Below, piece after piece: positions 1 to 8,716 of a stretch of DNA of 64,000 nucleotides. Location: positions 641,256 through 705,255 of the forward strand of contig JAGYJJ010000004.1 of NCBI GenBank assembly GCA_018402235.1, in the 5' to 3' direction. The notes below the pieces were generated by a model, which did not search any database, was not told the DNA's origin, and was given only the letters and a program-made list of their open reading frames with translations. This DNA is from Candidatus Nanopelagicales bacterium. Lineage in GTDB: Bacteria > Actinomycetota > Actinomycetes > S36-B12. Each line of letters begins with the position of its first letter. Positions within the stretch are counted from its first letter, which is position 1. Made by a program: the position numbers and the translations under genes.

Positions 1-263
1 ACCGCGAGCGGTGCATCCAGTGCGATCAGCGGTACGGCTGCCAAAATCCCCAACACGATGGCGCCCACCAGGGTGAGAGCCGCCGAGCCCAATCCCCACC
101 GCGGCGCCCGCAATACCGCCCCGCGCTCAAGTGCTTCGGTGACAGTGACCGGGCAACCGGGGTAGTCAGCGGGCGGGAGCATGGGAGTGCTCGGCGTGTT
201 CTGCGTGCTCGGCGTGTTCTGCGTGTTCGGCGAACTGGGTGCGCTGTCCCCCGGCGTGGTCAT
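1..263 (-). CDS. Partial membrane protein, N-terminal part only (possibly CPBP-type)
   Basis: Only the N-terminal ~87 residues lie in the window; the frame stays open to base 1. From ATG 263 there is a Ser/Thr/Pro/Asn-rich low-complexity stretch, about residues 5-27, coded by short tandem repeats. A soluble segment with the motif APRWGLGSAALTLVGAIVLG then leads into the first membrane helix. A basic W-G-L-G segment before the first helix occurs in actinobacterial CPBP intramembrane proteases, but the catalytic motifs are outside the window, so the family is a guess. An internal ATG at 182 would remove the repeat segment. Confidence 0.55.
   Translation of the reverse strand, partial: MTTPGDSAPSSPNTQNTPSTQNTPSTPMLPPADYPGCPVTVTEALERGAVLRAPRWGLGSAALTLVGAIVLGILAAVPLIALDAPLA
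189..230. repeat. Short tandem repeat coding a Thr/Pro/Asn-rich N-terminus
   Basis: The unit CTCGGCGTGTTCTGCGTG occurs twice, followed by a degenerate partial copy. In the leftward frame it codes repeated NTQNTPST. It lies inside the partial gene and is best read as an expandable linker. Confidence 0.7.
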
Positions 264-303
264 CACCCCATTGTGCGCGACACCCCCGACTCCACCCCCT
301 CCT

Positions 304-372
304 CCCCGATGCGGTGTCAAACGTCGGGCAAGAAATTGCGGAACTGGCCCGACGTTTGACACCGCATCGGGG
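304..372. repeat. Palindrome A1: 26-bp perfect inverted repeat, 17-nt loop
   Basis: Arm 304-329 begins CCCCGATGCGGTGTCAAACG and is the exact reverse complement of 347-372, with loop 330-346. It lies 17 bp past the arsR stop. Its outer 15 bp are identical to palindrome A2 at 1906-1972 on the far side of the ars cassette. It may be a bidirectional terminator, a repetitive extragenic palindrome or a cassette boundary. No T-run follows the hairpin. Confidence 0.9.
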
Positions 373-389
373 CAGGAACTCGCAGGGGT

Positions 390-755
390 TTAAGCGAGGA
401 CTGCGGAGAGCTCTCCCAGACGCGTCGGCAGCACCCGGTACCAGGTCCAGTACCCGCGCTTCTCCGAGGCAACGAGTCCAGCCTTCGACAGCACCTTCAG
501 ATGGTGGCTGACCGTGGGCTGCGACAAACCCAACGGTTCGGTCAGATCGCATACGCACGCTTCGCAGCCGGGCAATGTCCGCAGCAGGGCAAGGATCTGC
601 AATCGCGCCGGATCGGCCACCGCCTTGAGCAGCACAGCCAATTCCTCGGCCGTCGACCGATCGATCTGCTCGCCCAATCCCGAGGGGCAGCACGCCGGGC
701 CCGCCACCGGAATCCTGGGAGCAACGGCAACTCGGGAGCTCGACGACACAGGCAC
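390..755 (-). CDS. arsR: ArsR/SmtB-family metalloregulator
   Basis: A 121-residue winged-helix repressor. The recognition helix region reads SQPTVSHHLKVL, preceded by the vicinal cysteine segment CEACVCDL (about residues 63-70), which resembles the As(III)-sensing CxC of classical ArsR proteins. A further Cys pair near residue 22 (PACCPSG) could add to the site. The GTG start at 755 leaves only 24 bp to the divergent aquaporin gene, and that gap holds an inverted-repeat operator, so it probably represses both directions until arsenite binds. The metal specificity is inferred from the arsC neighbour. Confidence 0.9.
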   Translation of the reverse strand: MPVSSSSRVAVAPRIPVAGPACCPSGLGEQIDRSTAEELAVLLKAVADPARLQILALLRTLPGCEACVCDLTEPLGLSQPTVSHHLKVLSKAGLVASEKRGYWTWYRVLPTRLGELSAVLA

Positions 756-757
756 AT

Positions 758-775
758 ATCTATATTGACATAGAT
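758..775. promoter_or_regulatory. Probable ArsR operator between arsR and the aquaporin gene
   Basis: ATCTAT-N6-ATAGAT, a perfect 6-bp inverted repeat, fills the 24-bp divergent intergenic space (756-779). AT-rich imperfect dyads in this position are typical of ArsR/SmtB sites. A repressor dimer here would block both start regions at once. Confidence 0.7.
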
Positions 776-779
776 CGAT

Positions 780-1497
780 ATGGATGCCAAGGTTCGACGC
801 GTGCCGCGCCGCTTATTCGCCGAGTACCTCGGCACCGCGATGCTCGTCGCTGCCGTTGTGGGCAGCGGAATCATGGGAACGCTTTTAACGAACGACGACG
901 CTGTCATCCTGATACTCAATGCACTCAGCACGGTCCTCGCCCTGGGCGTGCTCATCTGGATGCTCGGCCCGATTTCTGGTGCCCACTTCAACCCCGCTGT
1001 AACAGCGGTCACGTTGGTCAAGCGCGAGGTCAACCCCGGTGAGGGCTTCGCCTACATCGTCTTCCAAATACTCGGCGGCCTCTCTGGCGTGGCGCTGGCC
1101 AACGTGATGTTTGAACTGCCCGCCTTCGATCCGTCCACCAACGCGCGTAATGGATTCCCCACCTGGCTCGGCGAGATCGTGGCCACGGCTGGATTGATTC
1201 TTATCATCGGCGCCCTCACCCGAACCGGCCGCGGACACCTCGGGCCGGTTCTGGTTCCCGCCTGGATCGGCTCTGCCTACTTCTTCACGCTCATCGACAT
1301 CCTTCGCCAACCCAGCAGTCACCATCGGTCGATCCATGACCGATACCTTCACCGGAATCGCCCCATCGGATGTTCTGCCGTTCATCGCCTTCCAGTTGAT
1401 CGGAGCCGCCGTCGGGGCGCTGCTCACCGAGGTGCTGTACCCGCGCAAGCACCCTGAGCCGCTCGACCTGCCGGATCCCGTTCACCAGAAAGGCTGA
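780..1497 (+). CDS. Aquaglyceroporin of the arsenic cassette (one frameshift)
   Basis: MIP-family channel. The first NPA box is in GAHFNPAVTAVTLV near residue 64. The reading frame then breaks near 1290: dropping one base joins PAWIGSAYFFT to SSTSFANPAVTIGRSMTD, which carries the second NPA box, and translation continues to TGA 1495-1497 (about 239 residues, normal length). As printed, the frame instead runs to 1457 with a non-homologous tail. In Sinorhizobium an aquaglyceroporin in an ars operon lets arsenite made by ArsC flow out passively; the same role is inferred here because no ArsB or ACR3 pump is visible. The stop lies one base before the arsC ATG, so the two are co-transcribed. Confidence 0.88.
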
Positions 1498-1498
1498 G

Positions 1499-1900
1499 AT
1501 GTCCCAAAAGCCCACCGTCCTATTCGTCTGCGTTCATAACGCTGGCCGCTCGCAAATGGCTGCCGCCTACCTCGCGCATCTATCCGAAGGGCGCATCGAA
1601 GTGCGCTCGGCTGGATCGGCACCCGGCGACGCCGTGAACCCCGCTGCGGTCGAAGCGATGGCCGAAGAAGGCATCGACATCAGCGCAGCAGTCCCCAAAA
1701 TCCTCACAACCGAAGCCGTCCAGGAGTCCGACGTGGTGATCACCATGGGCTGCGGCGACACCTGCCCGGTGTTCCCCGGCAAGCGCTACGAGGACTGGGT
1801 ACTCGAAGACCCGGCTGGCAAAGGCGTGGACTCGGTCCGCCCGATCCGCGACGACATCAAGGCGCGCATACAAACCCTGATCGCCGAACTCCTCCCCTAA
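1499..1900 (+). CDS. arsC: Arsenate reductase, low-molecular-weight phosphatase type
   Basis: A 133-residue protein with the LMW-PTPase loop near the N-terminus (FVCVHNAGRSQMA), a C-x5-R-S signature whose Cys attacks arsenate. The second motif MGCGDTCPVFPGKRYEDW supplies the downstream cysteines and the loop aspartate region. Actinobacterial relatives use mycothiol/mycoredoxin or thioredoxin to recycle; the sequence alone does not decide which. It turns As(V) into As(III), which would leave through the upstream aquaglyceroporin. It starts one base after the aquaporin stop. Confidence 0.92.
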   Translation: MSQKPTVLFVCVHNAGRSQMAAAYLAHLSEGRIEVRSAGSAPGDAVNPAAVEAMAEEGIDISAAVPKILTTEAVQESDVVITMGCGDTCPVFPGKRYEDWVLEDPAGKGVDSVRPIRDDIKARIQTLIAELLP

Positions 1901-1905
1901 TCCCT

Positions 1906-1972
1906 CCCGATGCGGTGTCAGGCGTCGGGCCTGAAATCGAAGATTTCGCCCGACGCCTGACACCGCATCGGG
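1906..1972. repeat. Palindrome A2: 25-bp perfect inverted repeat, 17-nt loop
   Basis: Arm 1906-1930 begins CCCGATGCGGTGTCAGGCGT and is perfectly complementary to 1948-1972. The 17-nt loop holds an inner GAAATC/GATTTC hairpin. Compared with A1, two adjacent arm bases differ (AA to GG) and both are compensated in the opposite arm. It begins 5 bp after the arsC stop, between convergent arsC and ahcY. Confidence 0.9.
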
Positions 1973-1993
1973 GGAAAGCGGCTCCGGAAATGA

Positions 1994-2027
1994 CGATGGG
2001 GCCGCACCGTTAGGTGCGACCCCATCG
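1994..2027 (-). terminator. Hairpin downstream of ahcY, terminator-like
   Basis: CGATGGGGCCGCACC and GGTGCGACCCCATCG form a 15-bp stem with a 4-nt loop. The only imperfect pair is a G-U wobble when read as leftward RNA but an A-C mismatch in the rightward RNA, which favours function for leftward transcripts. There is no U-tract. Confidence 0.6.
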
Positions 2028-2068
2028 CGGGAGGCGGTGTTGCTGGTCGTGCTGACTTACGTCTCGTT

Positions 2069-2125
2069 GAGACCTGCAGTTTCCGTCATGGGCAACGGCG
2101 TGTCGTGACGCAAAGTGCAGGTCTC
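2069..2125. repeat. Palindrome B2: 20-bp inverted repeat (18/20 paired), 17-nt loop
   Basis: Arm GAGACCTGCAGTTTCCGTCA (2069-2088) pairs with 2106-2125 with two mismatches. It begins 8 bp past the ahcY stop. The same arm sequence recurs in palindrome B1 at 43145-43206, so this is a second family with the same layout as A1/A2. Confidence 0.85.
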
Positions 2126-2132
2126 GGTGTTT

Positions 2133-3799
<1,667 letters not shown>

Positions 3800-4927
3800 T
3801 CACAGCGCTATTGCGGCTACCGCCCGCCCAGAGGTGCTGATCTGGGCGTTGGCCTCCTCGGCAATGATCGCCACGGCCTGTCCCTGCTCGGCGGAGAGGG
3901 TCTGCTCCCCCACGCTGACCTCAGCCGGGCCCTGGAGAGCCACGACCAGACGGTAGGAGCCGGCGGCCAACTCGGCTTGCTGATCGATCACCTGGAGCCA
4001 AAACGCCGCGCCGGCGGGCGTGATGGCACCGGATTGCGAATCGGCCGCACGGATGAACTGAGCAGGAGTGGTGAAGTCCAGGACGGTCAGTGCGTGGTCG
4101 ATAAACACCGGCTTGCTGGTCAGACCTAGACGCAGGACATTGTCCGAGGAGGTCATCACCTCGAAGCCGATACCGCGAACGTAACTGTGCGGAATACCCG
4201 GGGCGAGATAAACGGCATCGCCTGGAGCAAGCGTGACGAAGTCCAGTAACGGCGTGAGTGCCAGGCCGATGTCGTCCGGGAAGTCGTGTGCTGCCTTCTC
4301 GTATGCCGCGATCTCGTTTTCCGTCAATTGCCTGCTCAGCGTTCCGGCATCCTGAGCGGCACGAATAGCGCTGGGTAGTTGCCGAGCAAAGTCCGCAGCA
4401 TTGTCCTTTCGCTCGACGATCATCTGGATCGCAGTGACGTGATCACGCGCGTGCAGCGCAGACGCTGCGAGCGCGAGTCCATCGATGCGCTCGATGATCT
4501 CCGCGGCATCACCCACTGGTCGCCAACCGACAAACGCATCGAAGGGTTCCAGTGCGTAGAGCACCTCGGCCTTCTCATATGGATCGGTGAGGATCTGCGG
4601 GCCGGCTATCTGCTGGTCATCCCACATTCTTTTTGCGTCGTGAGCGTTCGGGTGCACCTGCACCGACAGCGGCTGCGCAGCGGCGAGCACCTTCGCCAAG
4701 ATCGGCGCCTGTTCGCGGGAGAGGTGATCGGCGAGGTTGGTGGCGGGGGTTTGGCCGGTGGATGCGGCGTCGTTCACGAGCGGTGAAGGCCCGCTCGGGT
4801 GCACGCCGAACCACAACTCCGCCTGCGGCTGTCTGAAGTATTGGTTTGCATCCGCGCCGAGCCAGGGCGCGAGTCCGTCGACCACGCCCCAGGGGTAGTC
4901 CTTGACGCTGCCTGCGATGAGGTGCAT
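3800..4927 (-). CDS. manA: Mannose-6-phosphate isomerase, type I
   Basis: 375 residues. Interconverts fructose-6-P and mannose-6-P, the first step to GDP-mannose. Zn-site features of type I enzymes are visible: LSVQVHPNAHDAKRMW (the Gln and His ligands, about residues 90-105), KAEVLYALEPFDAFVG (Glu ligand) and the active-site stretch YLAPGIPHSYVRGIGFEVM. Its ATG overlaps the stop of the Trm112-like gene by one base (TAATG), and manB lies one gene further upstream, so the three form a leftward operon. Confidence 0.93.
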   Translation of the reverse strand: MHLIAGSVKDYPWGVVDGLAPWLGADANQYFRQPQAELWFGVHPSGPSPLVNDAASTGQTPATNLADHLSREQAPILAKVLAAAQPLSVQVHPNAHDAKRMWDDQQIAGPQILTDPYEKAEVLYALEPFDAFVGWRPVGDAAEIIERIDGLALAASALHARDHVTAIQMIVERKDNAADFARQLPSAIRAAQDAGTLSRQLTENEIAAYEKAAHDFPDDIGLALTPLLDFVTLAPGDAVYLAPGIPHSYVRGIGFEVMTSSDNVLRLGLTSKPVFIDHALTVLDFTTPAQFIRAADSQSGAITPAGAAFWLQVIDQQAELAAGSYRLVVALQGPAEVSVGEQTLSAEQGQAVAIIAEEANAQISTSGRAVAAIAL

Positions 4928-5163
4928 TAGTTGGTGCTAGTCCCAGTGCCGCTGTTCCCGATTCCGTTCGGACCGGGCGTGGCTTCGTCGAGCAGCATCA
5001 CCGGGATGCCGTCGCGGACCGGAAAACGCGTGGCGCACTCGGTGCAGACGATCTCGTTCGCGGGTTCATCGGCCTCGACCTTTGCGTGCTTCGGACACGG
5101 GCAGGCGAGCACGTCCCACAGGTGCGGGGACAGTCCCAGCGGGGAATTCGGATACTCACTCAT
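4927..5163 (-). CDS. Trm112-like small zinc-ribbon protein
   Basis: 78 residues. Two Cys pairs (LACPCPKHAK and VCTECATRF) flank a short beta region and are followed by FPVRDGIPVMLLDEA, the typical end of Trm112/UPF0434 proteins. Family members are thought to stabilise partner enzymes such as methyltransferases; no partner can be named here. It is coupled by one-base overlaps to manB upstream (TGATG) and manA downstream (TAATG), an arrangement that suggests a role with sugar-phosphate enzymes or simple co-regulation. Confidence 0.85.
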   Translation of the reverse strand: MSEYPNSPLGLSPHLWDVLACPCPKHAKVEADEPANEIVCTECATRFPVRDGIPVMLLDEATPGPNGIGNSGTGTSTN

Positions 5164-6560
5164 CAGTTTCCTCCACGCATCATGGCCAAGACGTCGTCGC
5201 GCAACTGCTGCATCGTTTGCTCGTTTTTGGCTTCCACGTTCAAGCGCAGGAGTGGCTCGGTATTACTCGGACGGACGTTGAACCACCAGTCGCCGCCATC
5301 AACGGTGAGACCGTCCATGTGATCGGTGGTGACACCACCCTGGGCGGTGTAGTGCTGCTCGATCACGGCCGTGACGCCCGCTTGGTCGTCCACCTTGGTG
5401 TTGATTTCTCCCGATGCGGCGTAGCGGTCGTAGGTGGTGAGCATCGAGGACAGCGTGGTGCCCTCCGGAGCGCCACCGAGCGCGGCGAGAGCGTGCATTG
5501 CAGCAAGCATCCCCGAATCCGCGCGCCAGAAGTCACGGAAATAGAAGTGACCGGAGTGCTCTCCACCAAATACAGCGTCTGTCTCGGCCATCGTGCCCTT
5601 GATGAAGGAATGACCCACCCGGGTCTTGACCGGAGTACCGCCGTTCTCAATCACCACTTCGGGAACCGACTTTGAAGTGATGAGATTGTGAATGATCGCC
5701 GAGCCCGGATACTTGGCGAGTTCGCGAGCGGCGATCAACGCAGTAAGCGTGGAGGGGCTGACAACGTCGCCATTCTCATCAACTACGAAGCACCGGTCGG
5801 CGTCGCCGTCAAAAGCCAGTCCGATATCGGCACCGGTCTCGCGCACGCGAGCTTGGATATCGACCAAGTTCGCTGGCTCGATCGGGTTGGCCTCGTGGTT
5901 AGGAAAGGATCCGTCGAGTTCGAAATACATTGCTTCGATGTCAAGTGGTAGTGCGGGTAATCCGGCTTCATCAGACAAGACCGCGGGGACGGTGTAACCG
6001 GCCATGCCATTGCCGGCGTCGACAACCACTTTCAGGCGGCGGATACCGGAGATGTCGACCAAATCACGCAGGTACTGCGCGTAACCGGCGAGGGTGTCCT
6101 CATCGCGGACCTCCCCGATCGGACCCTCGAAAGAGGGAATGCCGTTCTCAATCATGGCGCGGATTTCGCGCAGTCCCGATTCCTGACCTACCGGGGCAGC
6201 ACCGGCCTTACAGAGTTTGATGCCGTTGTACTGAGCGGGGTTGTGGCTCGCGGTGAACATCGCACCGGGCAGACCCATCGATCCGGAGGCAAAGTAAAGC
6301 CCGTCGGTGCTGCACAGCCCGATCAGCACCACATCGCAGCCCTGTTCACGAACGCCTTCGGCGAAACTCGCAACCAGATCCGGACCCGAGGGGCGCATGT
6401 CGTGGCCGATCACCACGGCACCTGGACCACCATCGCTGGCCCGCACGCCGAGCACGTTGACGAACGCTGCACCTACATCGTGCGCGAGGTTCTCATCGAG
6501 CTGATCGGGATAGATCCCACGGACGTCGTAGGCCTTGATGATCGAATCGAGATCCCGCAC
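5163..6560 (-). CDS. manB: Phosphomannomutase/phosphoglucomutase
   Basis: 465 residues, alpha-D-phosphohexomutase family. The phosphoserine loop is FTASHNPAQYNGIK (about residue 102), the Mg site is AFDGDADRCFVVD, the sugar loop is FGGEHSGHFYFRD and the C-terminal phosphate loop is RPSNTEPLLRLNVEA. Converts mannose-6-P to mannose-1-P between manA and the GDP-mannose pyrophosphorylase at 17058. The GTG start at 6560 has TAGCCT six bases upstream and no Shine-Dalgarno, so a leaderless message is expected. First gene of the manB-trm112-manA operon. Confidence 0.94.
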   Translation of the reverse strand: MRDLDSIIKAYDVRGIYPDQLDENLAHDVGAAFVNVLGVRASDGGPGAVVIGHDMRPSGPDLVASFAEGVREQGCDVVLIGLCSTDGLYFASGSMGLPGAMFTASHNPAQYNGIKLCKAGAAPVGQESGLREIRAMIENGIPSFEGPIGEVRDEDTLAGYAQYLRDLVDISGIRRLKVVVDAGNGMAGYTVPAVLSDEAGLPALPLDIEAMYFELDGSFPNHEANPIEPANLVDIQARVRETGADIGLAFDGDADRCFVVDENGDVVSPSTLTALIAARELAKYPGSAIIHNLITSKSVPEVVIENGGTPVKTRVGHSFIKGTMAETDAVFGGEHSGHFYFRDFWRADSGMLAAMHALAALGGAPEGTTLSSMLTTYDRYAASGEINTKVDDQAGVTAVIEQHYTAQGGVTTDHMDGLTVDGGDWWFNVRPSNTEPLLRLNVEAKNEQTMQQLRDDVLAMMRGGN

Positions 6561-6566
6561 CCCGTA

Positions 6567-6572
6567 AGGCTA
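6567..6572 (-). promoter_or_regulatory. -10 hexamer TAGCCT for leaderless manB
   Basis: TANNNT consensus, 6 nt before the manB GTG. Confidence 0.6.
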
Positions 6573-6594
6573 CCGGCGAATCACTGCGGTGGGT

Positions 6595-7095
6595 TCACCA
6601 CAGCCGTTCATGATCGAAAGGTTCGTCTATGGACGATCGATACTGCTCACTTGATTCGGGAGTGCGCTGTTCGGGAGTGCGCTGCTGTGGCTCGAACATA
6701 GGCGACTCAGGAGCGGCCGGCTCGGGAAATTCCACTCGCGCAACGTCGGGAACAACACGTAGGTGCCCCCGACGCGAACCCAAAGGCTCCTCAGTAACGT
6801 CGATGTCGACATCGGGTGCGTATCGCGGCTTAGCGGCCTCACGAACCGCATTCGCCAGCGCTTCCAAATCGCCGGAGCTGGGCTTGAGTGCATCGGGATC
6901 GGGAGTGATGCGCACCACTTCCCAGCCCTTCGGAGCAGTGAGACGATCACTATGCATCTGACACAGGTCGTAGCAATGTGGTTCGGCATACGTGGCCAGC
7001 GGACCGACCACGGCGGTGGAATCGGCATAAACATAGGTAAGGGTCGACACAGCCGACTGAGTGCACGACGGCTTGGAACAACTACGTCGGCTCAC
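6595..7095 (-). CDS. DUF3499 family protein
   Basis: 166 residues from GTG 7095. The N-terminal ~90 residues carry the DUF3499 cysteine pattern: SRRSCSKPSCTQSA, then ATYAEPHCYDLCQMHSDRLTAPKGWEVVR. These look like two CxxC-type half-sites, probably binding a metal. The rest is Pro/Glu-rich and low in complexity. The first possible GTG is three codons upstream, but TAGCGT sits 7 nt before GTG 7095 and homologues begin MSRR, so 7095 is chosen. Function unknown; the family is fixed in this neighbourhood in actinobacteria. Confidence 0.85.
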   Translation of the reverse strand: MSRRSCSKPSCTQSAVSTLTYVYADSTAVVGPLATYAEPHCYDLCQMHSDRLTAPKGWEVVRITPDPDALKPSSGDLEALANAVREAAKPRYAPDVDIDVTEEPLGSRRGHLRVVPDVARVEFPEPAAPESPMFEPQQRTPEQRTPESSEQYRSSIDEPFDHERLW

Positions 7096-7102
7096 GTCCG
7101 GC

Positions 7103-7108
7103 ACGCTA
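7103..7108 (-). promoter_or_regulatory. -10 hexamer TAGCGT for the DUF3499 gene
   Basis: Seven nt before GTG 7095; it decides the start in favour of 7095. Confidence 0.6.
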
Positions 7109-7165
7109 GTGCGATCGGTGTGTGCAAGCGAGTAGCCGCGCCGACACGTCCATGGTCATCGATGG

Positions 7166-8716
7166 CTAGCGAACCGCGATAGCCACATCAGGGACCGCAT
7201 TTGGGACCGGAACCCGGACTCGAAGCGGTTTCCACGGATAGCCGGTGATTAAATCGCCAAAGCGCGAGCGTTCGCGCACCCGGTGAGCGGCGAGCAGTGG
7301 ACCCGATCCGGCAACTGGCGTAATGACCCCGGTGAACCAATCGACATCGCCGGGGGGTTCGAAGGTGATGACACGCACCTCGCCGGCAGGTACGGAGACG
7401 CGAACAGGCTCGGTCCGCTCCGCTACCTCCTTGCCCCCACGGAAGGGCAGCATCGTGACGTCGACCACCACCGAGGTAGACGGCGCGGAGATCTGGAGTT
7501 TCACATCAGTGGCCGCACGCACCGGGAGGCCCGTCACTGCCGAGGGTCCGGTAAACGGTTGCGCACCCGCCGTGAACGACGCCTCGTTTTGCACATTGCG
7601 ACCTCCGAAAAATTGCCGCATCCCCGCAACAATCGGCTGATCGGAGGTCAACTCCAGTGTGGCGGGCAAAACGCCGTTGGGTGTGGACGGTAGAGCAGGC
7701 GTCATGTCCAAAATGGTGACCGCGCCCGCAGGAACGACGATGCTGTTGCGTTCGAAGGGTGCATAACTGCCGTCCTGAGCAAGCACGCGAACGGACACGA
7801 TGGCGTCGTTCTCAGTTGTAGACACAACAGACAGCACGCGTGCGCCATCGCCGGCAAGGATGCCGGGCACGTACACGGTTGTGGCCGGATCGGCCGCCGC
7901 GGGGATCCAATCCGTGCCAACCGTGTCGAGTCCCACACGTTGTTCGTCGTTCACCGAAGCACCAACGCGACCGGACCGAGCAATGACATGGAATGCCGTG
8001 CCGTTAACGCCAGGGGCAACCTCATCGAGCCGCACCACTACGCGGTCTTGTCCGGGGACCACTAGGCCACGCGTGGTGGGGGTTTCGATTTCACCCTCGG
8101 GTCCGTGGATGATCACATCGACAATGGCCGACGTCACATCGGGATTGACCAGAACCACACGAGTGACGCGTCCTGCAACCGCGCCTCCACCTACGAACCA
8201 GAAGTCCGACCCGGCCGGCGCGCACGCCGTGCTTGCCAGACCCCTGGAGCGACCACTGGGAGACCTGCCCCATTGATCGGCGACCAAGCCCGGGGCTAGA
8301 GACCCTTCGCCGTATGCCTCGATGGCAGGCAACTTCGAGCCGAAGGCTTCGATCTGACCTTGCTCCCCAGGGCGGGTGATGTTCGAACTCGCGGATTCCG
8401 CGCCCGGCAAGGTGCGCAGTCCTGCCTCCCCATCGCCGCCTTGCCCCGGCTGACCAGGGATGACCGCGCCGGTGACCCGAACGCCAAGGTTTCCGCCAGC
8501 ACCCGGCTCAGGACACAACAACACACTCGATCGAATCGGCTCGGCAGCCACGGTCGACTCCTCCTGTGCAGCCGGCTGTGCCTGAATGAGTTGCCCCAGT
8601 CCCACGACCAACCCGATGACGGCGATCACCACAACGGGTGCCTGCCACCGAGGATGCGCCGGGCGCACCAGAATCGTGGATGACTTTGATTCTTCGATCG
8701 GGAGTTCCTCACTCAT
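7166..8716 (-). CDS. DUF5719 family membrane-anchored extracytoplasmic protein
   Basis: 516 residues. A short cytoplasmic N-terminus (to about residue 27) is followed by one membrane segment, VVVIAVIGLVVGLGQLI, then about 470 residues predicted outside the cell and rich in beta strands, with repeated Val/Thr strands and DUF5719-like W-F-V-G-G segments (SDFWFVGGGAV). Two Cys (LLCPEPGAG, STACAPAGSD) could form a disulfide. It overlaps the large glycosyltransferase upstream by 8 bp and probably works with it at the membrane. The molecular role is not known. Confidence 0.8.
   Translation of the reverse strand: MSEELPIEESKSSTILVRPAHPRWQAPVVVIAVIGLVVGLGQLIQAQPAAQEESTVAAEPIRSSVLLCPEPGAGGNLGVRVTGAVIPGQPGQGGDGEAGLRTLPGAESASSNITRPGEQGQIEAFGSKLPAIEAYGEGSLAPGLVADQWGRSPSGRSRGLASTACAPAGSDFWFVGGGAVAGRVTRVVLVNPDVTSAIVDVIIHGPEGEIETPTTRGLVVPGQDRVVVRLDEVAPGVNGTAFHVIARSGRVGASVNDEQRVGLDTVGTDWIPAAADPATTVYVPGILAGDGARVLSVVSTTENDAIVSVRVLAQDGSYAPFERNSIVVPAGAVTILDMTPALPSTPNGVLPATLELTSDQPIVAGMRQFFGGRNVQNEASFTAGAQPFTGPSAVTGLPVRAATDVKLQISAPSTSVVVDVTMLPFRGGKEVAERTEPVRVSVPAGEVRVITFEPPGDVDWFTGVITPVAGSGPLLAAHRVRERSRFGDLITGYPWKPLRVRVPVPNAVPDVAIAVR

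Noticed and set aside
166-693. Leftward frame coding EHAEHAEHAEH near its end
   Set aside because: It is out of frame with arsR and the partial membrane gene, and its repeat comes from the tandem DNA repeat at 189-230.
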